This document shows, in pieces, positions 46,152-55,673 of a stretch of DNA of 64,000 nt. Made by a program: the position numbers and the translations under genes. A model generated the notes under the pieces. It worked only from the letters and a program-made list of their open reading frames with translations, searched no databases and was not told the origin of the DNA. The stretch is from Chloroflexi bacterium OLB13 (lineage in GTDB: Bacteria > Chloroflexota > Anaerolineae > Aggregatilineales > Phototrophicaceae), in assembly GCA_001567485.1 (NCBI GenBank), contig JZRA01000048.1:1-64000 (forward strand), written 5' to 3'. How positions within the stretch are numbered: the first letter of the stretch is position 1; each line of letters starts with the position of its first letter.

Positions 46152-47098
46152 TCACTCGCGCAGACGCGGGTCGAGGGCGTCGCGCAGGCCATCGCCGATG
46201 AAATTGACGCACAGAATGGTCAGCGAGATCATCGTCCCCGGCCAAACGGCCAGCGCGGGGATCAGCGTCATGAAGTCCTTGCCGTCGAACAGCAGGCGGC
46301 CCCATGTCGGAAAATCTGGCGGGAAGCCGAGGCCGAGGAACGACAGCGCCGACTCGGTGATGATGGCACTGGCGATGCTGAACGTCGCCGCGACGATAAC
46401 CGGACTCATCACGTTGGGCAGAATGTGCCGGCGAATAATGCCAGCATCCGACGTGCCGACGCTTCGGGCCGCGAGCACAAATTCGCGCTCTTTGATCGCA
46501 AGCACCTCGCCACGGACGAGCGCGCCGTCGTCATCCAGTTCAACGCGCCGATGATCGTCACGGTGAGGATGAAGATCCCGGCCTCTGTGCCAAAGGTCTT
46601 GCGCAGCGGATCGCGAAACAACATCGTGATAACCAGCAGCAGCGGCAGCAGCGGCAAAGACAGGAACATATCGGTCAGGCGCATCAGCAAGCCGTCGAGC
46701 CGCGCGAAGTATCCCGACAGCAGCCCGATGAGCGTTCCGAGGGTGATCGAGATCGCCATCGCCGTCACCCCGATGGCAAGCGAGATGCGGCCGCCCTGCA
46801 TCACGCGCGCAAGCGTATCGCGGCCGAGGTTGTCCGTCCCAAACGGATGCTCCGGCGATCCATTAGAATACGAGTCGACGATATCGACCTGCGTCGGGTC
46901 AATCGTCCAGATGGTCGGGCCGATCAGCACCATCGCGACGATGACCACAAGCACGATTGACCCGGCCATCGCCATGCGATGACGGCGGAACTGCCGCCAT
47001 GCGTCTGACCAAAGCGACCGTGATTTATTCTCCGCCTGTAATGTTACCGGTTTTGCTGCTGCCGTGATCTTCGAGTTTACGGGTTCGGAAGTCGTCAT
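46152..47098 (-). CDS. Peptide ABC importer permease (DppC type), interrupted by a frameshift
   Basis: A DppC-like permease split across two frames. The first part (47098 down to about 46521) has the N-terminal helix AGSIVLVVIVAMVLIGPTIW, HPFGTDNLGRDTLARVMQGG, and several helices up to LNWMTTAR. The second part, in another frame, continues VRGEVLAIKEREFVLAARSVG, with the permease-ATPase contact loop and the C-terminus FIGDGLRDALDPRLRE to 46152. Restoring one base near 46520 (expected TARLVRGEVL) gives a normal ~315-residue protein. The sister permease at 52500-53414 shows the intact form. Read as the third gene of the SBP-DppB-DppC set. Confidence 0.88.
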
Positions 47099-47116
47099 AT
47101 TGGGCCGACCCTACCG

Positions 47117-48130
47117 CTAACTGAGCCGCACGCGCGGATCAAGCAGTGCGTACAGCACATCCGCGACGATGTTGAAAATGACGATGAGCACAGCAAAGAT
47201 GAAGGTCAGCGCCTGCACCGTCGGCAGATCACCGCCCTGAATGGCGAGGATCAGAAGCTGTCCGAGGCCATTGACACGGAAGATCTGCTCGGTGATGATC
47301 GCGCCCTGAAAGATCGCCGGGATTCCCAGCGCGACGAGCGTCACGACCGGGATCAGGCTGTTGCGCAGGGCGTGGCGCATAATCACGGCGCGTTCCGAGA
47401 TGCCTTTTGAGCGCGCCGTCCGGATGTAGTCTTGATTCAGATGTTCGAGCATCGACGAGCGCGTAAACCGGCTGATCTGCGCCGTGAAGTACAGCGCAAG
47501 GACGAGTGTCGGCATAAAGATCTGCCGGAGCTGAACCAACAGGCTCTGCATGTCGGTCACACGGTGGGTGGTGTCGTATACCGACGGGAACCATTTCAGG
47601 TTTACGCTGAAGATGATAATAAACAACAACCCTGTAAAGAACGTCGGCAGCGAATAGCCTACTATCGCAAAGAACGTCCCGACTTGATCGAATATCGAGT
47701 ACGGCTTATAGGCCGACAACACACCGATCGGCACCGCGATCAGCACTGACAGCAGGTAGGCTGTGCCGACCACCCAGAGCGTTTGAGGTAATCGCTGAAT
47801 GACGAGGTCGACGATCGGACTTCTGGTTTGATACGAGATGTAGCGCAGTCGACCTTCCGAGTCGCCGATCTTGATGCCAGTGACTTGCTCAAGGATATTC
47901 AACGGCTCGTTGATGACGAACTGCACGACCCACTTGGCGTACTTCACATGGAACGGCGCGTTCGCGCCCATCGCCTCGCGGATCTTCTCACGTTCTTCCG
48001 GCGTGATCGTCAGCGGCAGGTTTCCGAGCGGATCCACAGGTGAAAGTTCGAGGATCGCGAAGACCACAAAGCTGATGGCGAACAACGTCGGAATCGCGAT
48101 GAGCAAGCGTCGTAGGATGAATTTTGACAC
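47117..48130 (-). CDS. Peptide ABC importer permease (DppB type)
   Basis: 337 residues. It begins MSKFILRRLLIAIPTLFAIS, as DppB/OppB proteins do, and has six helices. The EAA-type contact loop lies in DYIRTARSKGISERAVIMRHALRNSLIPVV. An insert of about 60 residues between helices 1 and 2 (VKYAKWVVQFVINEPLNILEQ) is typical of this subfamily. It lies 18 bases before the frameshifted DppC gene and 105 bases after its binding-protein gene. Confidence 0.93.
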   Translation of the reverse strand: MSKFILRRLLIAIPTLFAISFVVFAILELSPVDPLGNLPLTITPEEREKIREAMGANAPFHVKYAKWVVQFVINEPLNILEQVTGIKIGDSEGRLRYISYQTRSPIVDLVIQRLPQTLWVVGTAYLLSVLIAVPIGVLSAYKPYSIFDQVGTFFAIVGYSLPTFFTGLLFIIIFSVNLKWFPSVYDTTHRVTDMQSLLVQLRQIFMPTLVLALYFTAQISRFTRSSMLEHLNQDYIRTARSKGISERAVIMRHALRNSLIPVVTLVALGIPAIFQGAIITEQIFRVNGLGQLLILAIQGGDLPTVQALTFIFAVLIVIFNIVADVLYALLDPRVRLS

Positions 48131-48175
48131 GTAGGGTACCTCTGGGACGCTTCTGCAACAATTTAGGAAATGTCT

Positions 48176-48203
48176 CCGGGGTGGGTTTATCAGCCCACCC
48201 CGG
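48176..48203 (-). other. Intercistronic hairpin after the first peptide-binding-protein gene
   Basis: A perfect 10-bp stem CCGGGGTGGG/CCCACCCCGG with an 8-base loop lies 33 bases after the stop of the binding-protein gene and before dppB. No T-run follows on the minus strand. Confidence 0.75.
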
Positions 48204-48235
48204 AACGCATCTACGAGTTCGACATCAGGCGCGCG

Positions 48236-49957
48236 CTAGTTGCTGCGCGTCCAGTCCGCCACATTCCAAAGCTCGGAGTCCCAGCTGTTCATCAGGACGC
48301 CTTCGAGCGAGTTGCTGATCGCCGATACATCACCGCGATGCACCAGACCGATCATCGCGCCGTCCTGAACGATCATGTCGTTCATGGCGATTGCCAGCGC
48401 CGCGCGTTCCTGCAGCGATCCGGTCTGCGCCATCTGAGCAACCAGCGCGTCGTAGTCGGGGTTGCACCAACGCGAGATGTTGTTGCCCAAGTAGTCGTTG
48501 TCCGGACCGGCGATCTCAGCGCACGTCCACTGCGCCATATACGCCTCGGGGTCGGTGCCATCGTAGTTGTTCGTGAACATCTCGACGTCGGCGTAGAACT
48601 TGCCATACGTATCCGGGCTGGCAAGGTCGTTACCGAAGAACACCGCTGCATCGATATTGCGCAATTCCGCCTCGATGCCGATCTGCGCCCACCAGTCCTT
48701 GATCAGCGCCTGCGTGGCCTGACGGACAGCGTTGGTCGACGTTTGATACAACACGCGGAGGGGGATCCCGTTGTATTCACGAACACCGTCACCGTCGCTG
48801 TCAACGATGCCGGCGCCATCGAGCAGCGCGTTCGCGCCGGCGATGTCCTGAACCAAGCACGCCTCATTATTGGGCGAGGCATACGCCGCCGGAGCCGGCA
48901 GCAGGTTGCACGTAGCCTTGCCGGCAGCGCCGTAGAGCTGGCTGGCGATCAGGTCGCGGTCAATCGCCATCGACATCGCCTTCCAGATTTCAGGAACCTG
49001 TAGGAACGGATGACCATTCGAGCCATCTGGCACCCACACCGAGCGCATGTCACCCAGCGCGGAATCGGGGTTGGTGTGGTTGATGTGGATACGCTCGACA
49101 CTGGTGCCGAACGACACAACCAACTGTCCCTGACCGGCAGCAACCATCTGATCGAGGATCTGCGGGACGACTTGCAGGTTCCACGCATAGTCGAACTCGC
49201 CGGTCTCAAGCACGGCGCGAGCCGCAGATTCGGCGTCACCACCACCCTTGAAGACGATTCGCTGGAAGTACGGCTTGCCTTCTTCGCGATAGTTCGGGTT
49301 GGCGGCGAATTCGACCACGTCGTTGGCGAGGAAGTTCGTCACCACATACGGGCCGGTGCCGATCGGATAGAAGTTCTGGTCGGTGCAGTTCTGCGCGTTC
49401 GCGCCTACGCAGTCTGCAAACTGGGCCGCTTGGATGATCGGCGACTGAGCGCCGACAAACGGGCCGTACGGGAACGGCTTGGGGACACCGAATGTGATGA
49501 CGACTGTACGATCGTCAACGGCCTCGACATTCGTCACGTCGGTGAACTTCGACAGCGCGTTGCAGCCCGCATCCGGATGGGTGCAGTACTGCCACGTAAA
49601 CACGACGTCGGCCGACGTGACCGGTGTGCCGTCTGACCACACCAGACCCTCAGAGAGCGTCCAAGTGATCGACATGAGATCTTCGGAGACGCCGCCGTTT
49701 TCGACCGTTGGGATTTCGTCAACGAGCCATGGAACCATCTCGCCCAACTCGTTGTAGCGGGCCAGCGGCTCAAGCACCAACGAACCGCCTTCGATGTCCT
49801 TCGTACCGCCGGAGAGGTACGGGTTCAGGGTCGAAACGGCCTGCCAGTACAGGATGTTGAGCGTGTCACCCTCTTGGGCGACAGCAAAACCGAGTGTCCC
49901 CATCGTCATCGCGACGATCAAGACAAGAACTGCAATTCTCAAAGCTGATTTGCGCAT
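48236..49957 (-). CDS. Peptide ABC importer, family-5 solute-binding protein
   Basis: 573 residues of the SBP_bac_5 (DppA/OppA) family. A signal peptide (RIAVLVLIVAMTMGTLGFAVAQ) precedes the mature protein. Family segments include LSEGLVWSDGTPVTSADVVFTW, FYPIGTGPYVVTNF, ANPNYREEGKPYFQRIVFK and AMSMAIDRDLIA. Four or more cysteines in pairs (CTHPDAGC; CVGANAQNC; CNLL with CLVQ) suggest disulfides. It is most like binders of peptides, though nickel, glycosides or other ligands are bound by relatives. AAAGG lies ten bases before the ATG. Confidence 0.93.
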   Translation of the reverse strand: MRKSALRIAVLVLIVAMTMGTLGFAVAQEGDTLNILYWQAVSTLNPYLSGGTKDIEGGSLVLEPLARYNELGEMVPWLVDEIPTVENGGVSEDLMSITWTLSEGLVWSDGTPVTSADVVFTWQYCTHPDAGCNALSKFTDVTNVEAVDDRTVVITFGVPKPFPYGPFVGAQSPIIQAAQFADCVGANAQNCTDQNFYPIGTGPYVVTNFLANDVVEFAANPNYREEGKPYFQRIVFKGGGDAESAARAVLETGEFDYAWNLQVVPQILDQMVAAGQGQLVVSFGTSVERIHINHTNPDSALGDMRSVWVPDGSNGHPFLQVPEIWKAMSMAIDRDLIASQLYGAAGKATCNLLPAPAAYASPNNEACLVQDIAGANALLDGAGIVDSDGDGVREYNGIPLRVLYQTSTNAVRQATQALIKDWWAQIGIEAELRNIDAAVFFGNDLASPDTYGKFYADVEMFTNNYDGTDPEAYMAQWTCAEIAGPDNDYLGNNISRWCNPDYDALVAQMAQTGSLQERAALAIAMNDMIVQDGAMIGLVHRGDVSAISNSLEGVLMNSWDSELWNVADWTRSN

Positions 49958-50116
49958 GGATCAATAACCTTTCGTTTTCACATAACCCTGCCACCACTCG
50001 CGGGATGGTGGTTGATGAGCATAACGTGAAGATTTCGACGGGTCAACAAATTGAGGAATTGCTGACAAGTGTCGACTGTCATGTCTTGTGGGTGATTACG
50101 GTCACTATACCGTCAG

Positions 50117-50144
50117 CTGGGGCGGCGATGATCTGCCGCCCCAG
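50117..50144 (-). other. Intercistronic hairpin after the second peptide-binding-protein gene
   Basis: A perfect 10-bp stem CTGGGGCGGC/GCCGCCCCAG with an 8-base loop lies 24 bases after the stop at 50169. No T-run follows. The rest of the 49958-50168 gap shows no gene. Confidence 0.75.
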
Positions 50145-50168
50145 TCTGTTGAGTTTGCTAAACCGCCG

Positions 50169-51824
50169 TTACTGCAGCGTCCACTCGTGCACGTACGAGG
50201 TATACCCGTAGTACACCCACGCCGGGCCGGGGTTGAAGTTACCGACGCGATTGTTGGCAACGTGGAAGATGTTCGGCACGTACGTCCAGTTGTACGCCAC
50301 GTCGTCCTGCGTGATCTGCTGGATCTGGTAGTAGATCTCGGCACGTGCAGCAGGATCGCAGCCCGGCAGCGAGCGCGCCTGATCGATCAGCGCGTCGACT
50401 TCCGGGTTGACATACGAAGCGAGGTTGTTGCCAGAGCCAACGATGTCCTCATGGCTGTCGACCAGCGTCATGAAGTCATTCGGATCCGGGGTCTGCGTGC
50501 CGCCGCTGTTGCTCATCGGGGTCGCGTCATATGCTTGGCCGAAGTAAATCTGGTCGATGTAGTTGGCCCACTCGACCAGCTCCAATTCAACATCGAAACC
50601 CACGGCCTCAAGCTGATCTTGAGCCACCAGCGCGGTCGTTTCGAAGTGCTGCAAGATGTTGCTGTAGGAGATCGTGAAGGCGAGGGGTACGCCGTCTTTC
50701 TCGCGTACGCCGTCACCGTTGCTATCAACCCATCCCGCCTCTTCGAGGAGCGCCGCGGCGCCTTCAGGATCGTAGGCCGGACGCGAAATCGAGCTGTTAT
50801 ACGCCCACGTCAGAACCGGAGTGACCGGGCCGACCAAGGGCGTGCCACCCTCTGCGCCACCCAACGTCGAGATGACGTCGTCGATGTTGAAGGCCATCAC
50901 GGCGGCCTTGCGCACCGCAGGATCGCTGAAGATCGGGTGCGGGGTCTGCTCGACCGGGTTGCCCGCTTCGTCATACGCCGACTGCGGATTGGCCGGATCA
51001 GCCCAGTTGAACGACAGGAAGTTCACCTGCAGCGCCGAGAACGACTGATATTGGAGGTTGCTCTTGTCTGCGATCTGCTGGAATAGATCGCCTTGGAAGT
51101 ACGTGTAATCCAGATCGCCCGACTGAATCCCCTGAACAGCGACCGCCTGATCGCCGACAACACGGTTCACAAGGAACGGGATCTTAGGCTCCCCCGCCCA
51201 GTGATCCGGGTTCGCGCGGAAACGCTGGCCTTCATCTGGCGCCCACTCTTCGAGGATGTACGAACCGCCGCTGATATCCGGGTTGGTCCAGAGCGAACTG
51301 GTCTCGAAATCACTGAAGTCGGCGGCGAGTTTGTGCGCCGGCAAGAAGCGAATCGCGCTCAAGTTGCTCAGAATCGAGCAGTCATTACCGGACAGCACGA
51401 CCTCGTACGTCTTGTTGTCGATCTTGTTGACCGAGTCAATGAGGGCGACGTTCTGCTCGAGCACTGTATCAACGTCAGACTTGATCGCGTTGATCGAGTA
51501 GACCATGTCGTCGGCGGTGATCGGCGTTCCGTCACTCCACACTGCGTCTGGATCAATCGAGAAAGTGTACGTCAACCCGTCCTCTGAAATCGTCCACGAC
51601 GTCAGCCCCGGCACGGCCTGACCGGTGAAGCTGTCGGTCAGAAACGGCGCGGGGAAGAGCAGCGAGTAGGCCTGATAGGAGGCGCCGTCGGTGGTCATGT
51701 GAGGATTGAACGTGACGATGTTGCCAAAGCCGCGAATCACGATGGTGTCCGGACTCTGAGCCATGACCGACAGCGGCATGACGACCGCTGCCAACAAGGT
51801 GAAGATGACAAGCAAACGCTTCAT
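50169..51824 (-). CDS. Peptide ABC importer, family-5 solute-binding protein (second copy)
   Basis: About 551 residues, SBP_bac_5 family. The signal peptide is MKRLLVIFTLLAAVVMPLSVMAQ. Typical segments are SIDPDAVWSDGTPITADDMVYS, SGGSYILEEWAPDEGQRFRANP and KAAVMAFNIDDVI. It differs clearly from the other binding protein, so the two probably have different ligands. The ATG at 51824, with GGAGGG upstream, starts at the signal peptide; the longer frame (to 51992) would remove it from the N-terminus. It follows the lipoprotein gene by 109 bases. Confidence 0.93.
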   Translation of the reverse strand: MKRLLVIFTLLAAVVMPLSVMAQSPDTIVIRGFGNIVTFNPHMTTDGASYQAYSLLFPAPFLTDSFTGQAVPGLTSWTISEDGLTYTFSIDPDAVWSDGTPITADDMVYSINAIKSDVDTVLEQNVALIDSVNKIDNKTYEVVLSGNDCSILSNLSAIRFLPAHKLAADFSDFETSSLWTNPDISGGSYILEEWAPDEGQRFRANPDHWAGEPKIPFLVNRVVGDQAVAVQGIQSGDLDYTYFQGDLFQQIADKSNLQYQSFSALQVNFLSFNWADPANPQSAYDEAGNPVEQTPHPIFSDPAVRKAAVMAFNIDDVISTLGGAEGGTPLVGPVTPVLTWAYNSSISRPAYDPEGAAALLEEAGWVDSNGDGVREKDGVPLAFTISYSNILQHFETTALVAQDQLEAVGFDVELELVEWANYIDQIYFGQAYDATPMSNSGGTQTPDPNDFMTLVDSHEDIVGSGNNLASYVNPEVDALIDQARSLPGCDPAARAEIYYQIQQITQDDVAYNWTYVPNIFHVANNRVGNFNPGPAWVYYGYTSYVHEWTLQ

Positions 51825-51933
51825 ACAAACCATCCCTCCATATAGCGGACAAATGAAGTATGCAGCATGCGAATCCGCTATAGCGCGCATTCTATCCAAC
51901 ACGCTGCCTACGCAACAAAAACTCAATGATGTC

Positions 51934-52488
51934 TTATTCAAGGATGCGCACGCTCTCGAGCATTGCAAGCAGCGTCGGCTCAAACCGGTCACGCTGACTG
52001 ACCGGAACGGTGAGGATGAACATATACACGAACGTGTTGTCAGATGTCGTGGCGATCACTTGCGAATGGATCCGCGTATCGTCCGGCCCTTCCGCCCCTT
52101 CGAGATCGACAATCCGCCCGGGCCGGCCATCGAGCGTGATGTCGCGCTCTTCAACGGTAATGCGCCAGTTGTCCGGCTTAGAAAGCGGGCCGGTCTCCAA
52201 GTACGAATTGAGCGCCGCGGATAGGCTGCCGGGGATCGATACTGGCAGGCTGCGCCGTACGGCGAACAGCGGCCCCGGAGACCCGGTCAGCACATCGACC
52301 GGCCCCGCGAACAGAACGCCCTGCATCGGGATTGTGTAATCCCAATCCGTCGGATACTTGAACTCGAAACCGCTGGGGCTTTTGTCGAATGTTCGGGTAA
52401 GCGGCAGCGGTTCGCCTTCACGTGGAGCGCCGGGCGAGCAAGCGGCAAGCGACACGAGCAGCAGAACGATGATCAGACCTCGGCGCAT
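51934..52488 (-). CDS. Putative secreted lipoprotein in the peptide-importer operon
   Basis: 184 residues with a lipoprotein signal (MRRGLIIVLLLVSLAAC, lipobox LAAC). The mature part has GFEFKYPTDWDYTIP, WRITVEERDITLDGRPGRIVDL and a C-terminal MLESVRILE, like PsbP/DUF-type proteins whose fold begins F.YP..W. I do not assign an activity. It lies 11 bases after dppC and before the binding protein, an unusual addition to a peptide-importer operon. Confidence 0.8.
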   Translation of the reverse strand: MRRGLIIVLLLVSLAACSPGAPREGEPLPLTRTFDKSPSGFEFKYPTDWDYTIPMQGVLFAGPVDVLTGSPGPLFAVRRSLPVSIPGSLSAALNSYLETGPLSKPDNWRITVEERDITLDGRPGRIVDLEGAEGPDDTRIHSQVIATTSDNTFVYMFILTVPVSQRDRFEPTLLAMLESVRILE

Positions 52489-52499
52489 ACGGACAGGCT

Positions 52500-53414
52500 T
52501 TACGCTTTGCTGTGCCGTGACTGATGTGGATCGAGCGCATCGCGCAAGCCATCACCGACCAGATAGAAGCACATGACCGTGATCAAGATCATGATGCCCG
52601 GCCAGATCACCAGATGAACGCCCTGCACGAAATACGTCCGCGAGTCGGTCAGCATGTTGCCCCATGTCGGTGTCGGTGGCTGAACGCCCACGCCGAGATA
52701 GCTCAAGCCGGCCTCGACGAGGATCAGGTTGCCGGCGATGATCGACCCGGTGACGATCACGATCGACATCAAGTTCGGGAAGATATGACTGACCAGCAGC
52801 CGGAAATCGGAAGCGCCAAGCGCCCGCGCCGCCAGCACATACTCGCGTTCCTTGATCGACAGCACCTCGGCGCGGACAAGGCGGCTCGTCCCCACCCACC
52901 CCAGCAGCGCAAGAATGATAATCATCCACTCCACCGGCGGCTGCCAGATCGCCGCAATCACGATATAGAGCAAGGTCGACGGGACGGAGCTGAGCGTGTT
53001 GACCAGCCATGTGATCGTATCGTCCACAAGCCCGCCGTAGAATCCGGCCAGCAAGCCAAGCGAGACGCCGATGAAGATAATCATAATACTTGAGGTATAG
53101 GCGACGGCGAGCGAAACACGCCCACCGTAAAGCAGCCGGATCAATTGGTCGCGGCCGAGATGATCCGTGCCGAGCACATGTCTATCCACCCCCGGCGCCG
53201 TGAAGCTGGCCGGCGTGTTGGTGCGTGTGGCATCGACGTCGAGCAGGTCTTCGAGAACGGGCGGCGCGAGATAACATGCCAGCGTCATCAGCACCAGCAC
53301 GATAAAGGCAATCAGAGTCAAACGGTCGCGCACAAAATGCTTTACCGCGTCCTGCCACAGTGAGCGCGCTCTCGTTTCTTTCGTATCGTCGTTGATGTTG
53401 GCAACCGTAGACAT
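52500..53414 (-). CDS. Peptide ABC importer permease (DppC type), intact copy
   Basis: About 304 residues. An N-terminal cytoplasmic stretch (MSTVANINDDTKETRARSLW) leads to helix 1 (LTLIAFIVLVLMTLACYLAPP). VLGTDHLGRDQLIRLLYGGR, the contact loop VLSIKEREYVLAARALGASDFRLL, and LVGDGLRDALDPHQ at the C-terminus are standard for DppC. The ATG at 53414 is chosen because the longer frame's first 46 residues are not protein-like and run into the dppB end. Confidence 0.93.
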   Translation of the reverse strand: MSTVANINDDTKETRARSLWQDAVKHFVRDRLTLIAFIVLVLMTLACYLAPPVLEDLLDVDATRTNTPASFTAPGVDRHVLGTDHLGRDQLIRLLYGGRVSLAVAYTSSIMIIFIGVSLGLLAGFYGGLVDDTITWLVNTLSSVPSTLLYIVIAAIWQPPVEWMIIILALLGWVGTSRLVRAEVLSIKEREYVLAARALGASDFRLLVSHIFPNLMSIVIVTGSIIAGNLILVEAGLSYLGVGVQPPTPTWGNMLTDSRTYFVQGVHLVIWPGIMILITVMCFYLVGDGLRDALDPHQSRHSKA

Positions 53415-53436
53415 AGTCGATCTTTCGGGTCGTCCG

Positions 53437-54462
53437 CTACTTGAGGCGAATGCGCGGGTCGAGCAGCGCGTACAAGAAGTCCGAGAAGAGGATGCCAATG
53501 ATAAACATGATAGCCCCGACGACCACTGATCCCATGACCAGCGGATAGTCACGGTTAAACACGGCGTTCACGACCAGCCGCCCCATCCCCGGCCAGTCGA
53601 ATACCTGCTCGATAATCACCGATCCGCTGAGCAGCGTGCCGACCGACACACCCACATACGTCGCGACCGGGATCAGCGCGTTCTTTGCCGCATGATGCAG
53701 CCAAACCGTGCGATTGGTAAGCCCCTTCGCATACGCTGTCCGCACGTAGTCTTGCGCCAAGACCTCTAGAATTTCCGTCCGAACGAAGCGCGAGACGAAC
53801 GCGACCGTATTGAGCGAGAACACGAACACCGGCAGCAGCATGTGGCGGAACGTCTCGGCGAGGTTAAAACCGCCGCGGCTTGCGATGTCACGCATGCCGC
53901 CCATCGGCAGCACGCCAAGCTGCACGCTAAAAATAATGATCAAGACAAGTCCCAGCCAAAACGGCGGTATCGCGTTTCCGATGACGCTGATAACCCGGAT
54001 CAGCCAGTCGATCCACGTCTTATGAAACACCGCGGCGAGCACGCCCAGCCCAATCCCGATACCGTAGCCGAACACGAGCGAGACGAGCGCAAGCTGAAGG
54101 GTCGCCGGGATACGCTCCAAAATCAGCTTCAAGACGGGTTGTTTGAACCGGATAGACTGGCCGAGGTCGCCTCGCAGCAGACCGTGCCGGATGCCGGGTG
54201 TCTCGCCGGCACCATCGCCGTCCACGTCGATCATGACCCAGTCATTGCCGACAAGCCAGTACACGTACTGAATGATCGGCGGCTGATCCAGCCCTAGCGA
54301 CCGTTCCATGCGGGCGATCGAGACTGCGTCACGCGTCGGGTTGAACGTAATCAGCGCGATGGGGTCGCCGGGCGCGGATACCATGATGATGAACGCAATC
54401 GCCGTGATCCCGAAGAATGTCGGAATCGCCTGCAGCACTCTGCGAAAGACGAATTTCCCCAT
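53437..54462 (-). CDS. Peptide ABC importer permease (DppB type), second copy
   Basis: 341 residues, beginning MGKFVFRRVLQAIPTFFGIT. It has six helices, the GLLRGDLGQSIRFKQPV segment typical of DppB, and the contact loop DYVRTAYAKGLTNRTVWLHHAAKNALIPVATY. It starts 5 bases after the M24 peptidase stop and ends 22 bases before dppC, so it is translated from the same message. Confidence 0.94.
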   Translation of the reverse strand: MGKFVFRRVLQAIPTFFGITAIAFIIMVSAPGDPIALITFNPTRDAVSIARMERSLGLDQPPIIQYVYWLVGNDWVMIDVDGDGAGETPGIRHGLLRGDLGQSIRFKQPVLKLILERIPATLQLALVSLVFGYGIGIGLGVLAAVFHKTWIDWLIRVISVIGNAIPPFWLGLVLIIIFSVQLGVLPMGGMRDIASRGGFNLAETFRHMLLPVFVFSLNTVAFVSRFVRTEILEVLAQDYVRTAYAKGLTNRTVWLHHAAKNALIPVATYVGVSVGTLLSGSVIIEQVFDWPGMGRLVVNAVFNRDYPLVMGSVVVGAIMFIIGILFSDFLYALLDPRIRLK

Positions 54463-54467
54463 GGCGA

Positions 54468-55673
54468 TTACACCGGAATTATCATGCTGTCGAGGTCGCG
54501 TGGGTAGAATGTCATCAGTTCGGCGCCCCCTTCAGTGACCAGCACCATATCGGAATGCCGGAACCCGCCAACCTCCGGCGCGTAAAGACCGGGTTCAATC
54601 GTGAAGATCATGCCGGGTTTGAGCGCCGTCTTATCGCCGCGGTCGAGGAACGGCCCTTCGTGCGACCGCAGGCCGATGGCATGCCCGGTGTGATGCCGCC
54701 AGTACGGCTCCAGCTCGTGTTTGGCGAAATAGGCGCGGACGGCGTTATCGATGTCACACGTCAGCCGCGCCGTTTCAAACGCCTTGAACGCCGTGTCCTG
54801 CGCCCCGATCATGTGGTCGAACAGCCGCTTTTGCGCGTCGGACGGACGGCCGAGGAACCACGTCCGTTCAAGTTCGGAGATGTAGCCCCACATCGGCGCT
54901 GTCGACTCTCCGACCATGACGTCGCCGGCCTCGAACGTGATGTTGTTCGCCAGCATGTGCGGGATCGACGCGCTGCGCCCGATCTGGCCGCGGTAGATGG
55001 CATACGCGCCGGCCGTGACCATGCTCAGCCCGCGATACACCGGCCCGATCGCATCGACCATCGCCCGTGTGGCTTCGTCGCTGGCGCGGCGTTCGACGTC
55101 GGTCTCGGTCAGGCCGGGTTTGGTATATCGCTGCAGCAGTCTCAGCGCAAGGTTGGCCCAATGCAGACTTTCGCGCAGCAGCGCAATCTCAGCCGGCGAC
55201 TTGATCATCATCTGATCTTCGACGTCATCGGTGATCGAGTGCACGGTGATCGGCCGCGCGGTTTGCAGCTCGCTGAGCAGCGGGCCACGGTATCCGTAAA
55301 TACGGGGATAGCCCGGCTGATCGGCGCCGATATCGCCGGTCACGCCCATCTCGTCGAGAAGCTTGCCGAGCGCCACCATCGGGTGCGGGTCGTCGGGATA
55401 CTCGACATAGTGAGAGATGTGATCGATGAGCGCGTTGGCCTGCGCATGTTCGACCTCCATACGCGGCACGAGCATACCGCGTTCGCCCTTGCTGTTCATC
55501 ACGAACGCGATGGGGCGCTCAGTAGGAATGAAGGCGAACCCGCAGTAGTAGATGATGTAGTCGCGGTCGAACAGAACGACCCCGCTGTAACCGTGGCGCT
55601 GGATGGCGTCGAGCAGGTGCTCGCACCGCTGCTGATACTCTTCGTCTTTGATCTTGAGTTGGAAGGCATCCAT
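54468..55673 (-). CDS. M24-family aminopeptidase (Xaa-Pro peptidase type)
   Basis: About 401 residues. An N-terminal creatinase-like domain (about 1-160; GVVLFDRDYIIYYCGFAF) precedes the pita-bread metallopeptidase domain (about 170-400). His in HHTGHAIGLRSHEGP and Glu in FTIEPGLY are present, but the usual first Asp ligands occur in a diverged context (MVGESTAPMWGYISELERTW), where the typical D-x11-D pattern is not seen. So it may be a diverged or non-peptidase M24 member (creatinase-like). Its place at the head of a peptide-importer operon suggests processing of imported substrates. Start choice among Met codons at 55673 and 55709 is uncertain; neither has a good ribosome site. Confidence 0.83.
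   Translation of the reverse strand: MDAFQLKIKDEEYQQRCEHLLDAIQRHGYSGVVLFDRDYIIYYCGFAFIPTERPIAFVMNSKGERGMLVPRMEVEHAQANALIDHISHYVEYPDDPHPMVALGKLLDEMGVTGDIGADQPGYPRIYGYRGPLLSELQTARPITVHSITDDVEDQMMIKSPAEIALLRESLHWANLALRLLQRYTKPGLTETDVERRASDEATRAMVDAIGPVYRGLSMVTAGAYAIYRGQIGRSASIPHMLANNITFEAGDVMVGESTAPMWGYISELERTWFLGRPSDAQKRLFDHMIGAQDTAFKAFETARLTCDIDNAVRAYFAKHELEPYWRHHTGHAIGLRSHEGPFLDRGDKTALKPGMIFTIEPGLYAPEVGGFRHSDMVLVTEGGAELMTFYPRDLDSMIIPV

Noticed and set aside
50117-50144. Standard Rho-independent terminator after the second binding-protein gene
   Set aside because: The stem is perfect, but no T-run follows on the minus strand, unlike the real terminators in this window. It is listed as an intercistronic hairpin.
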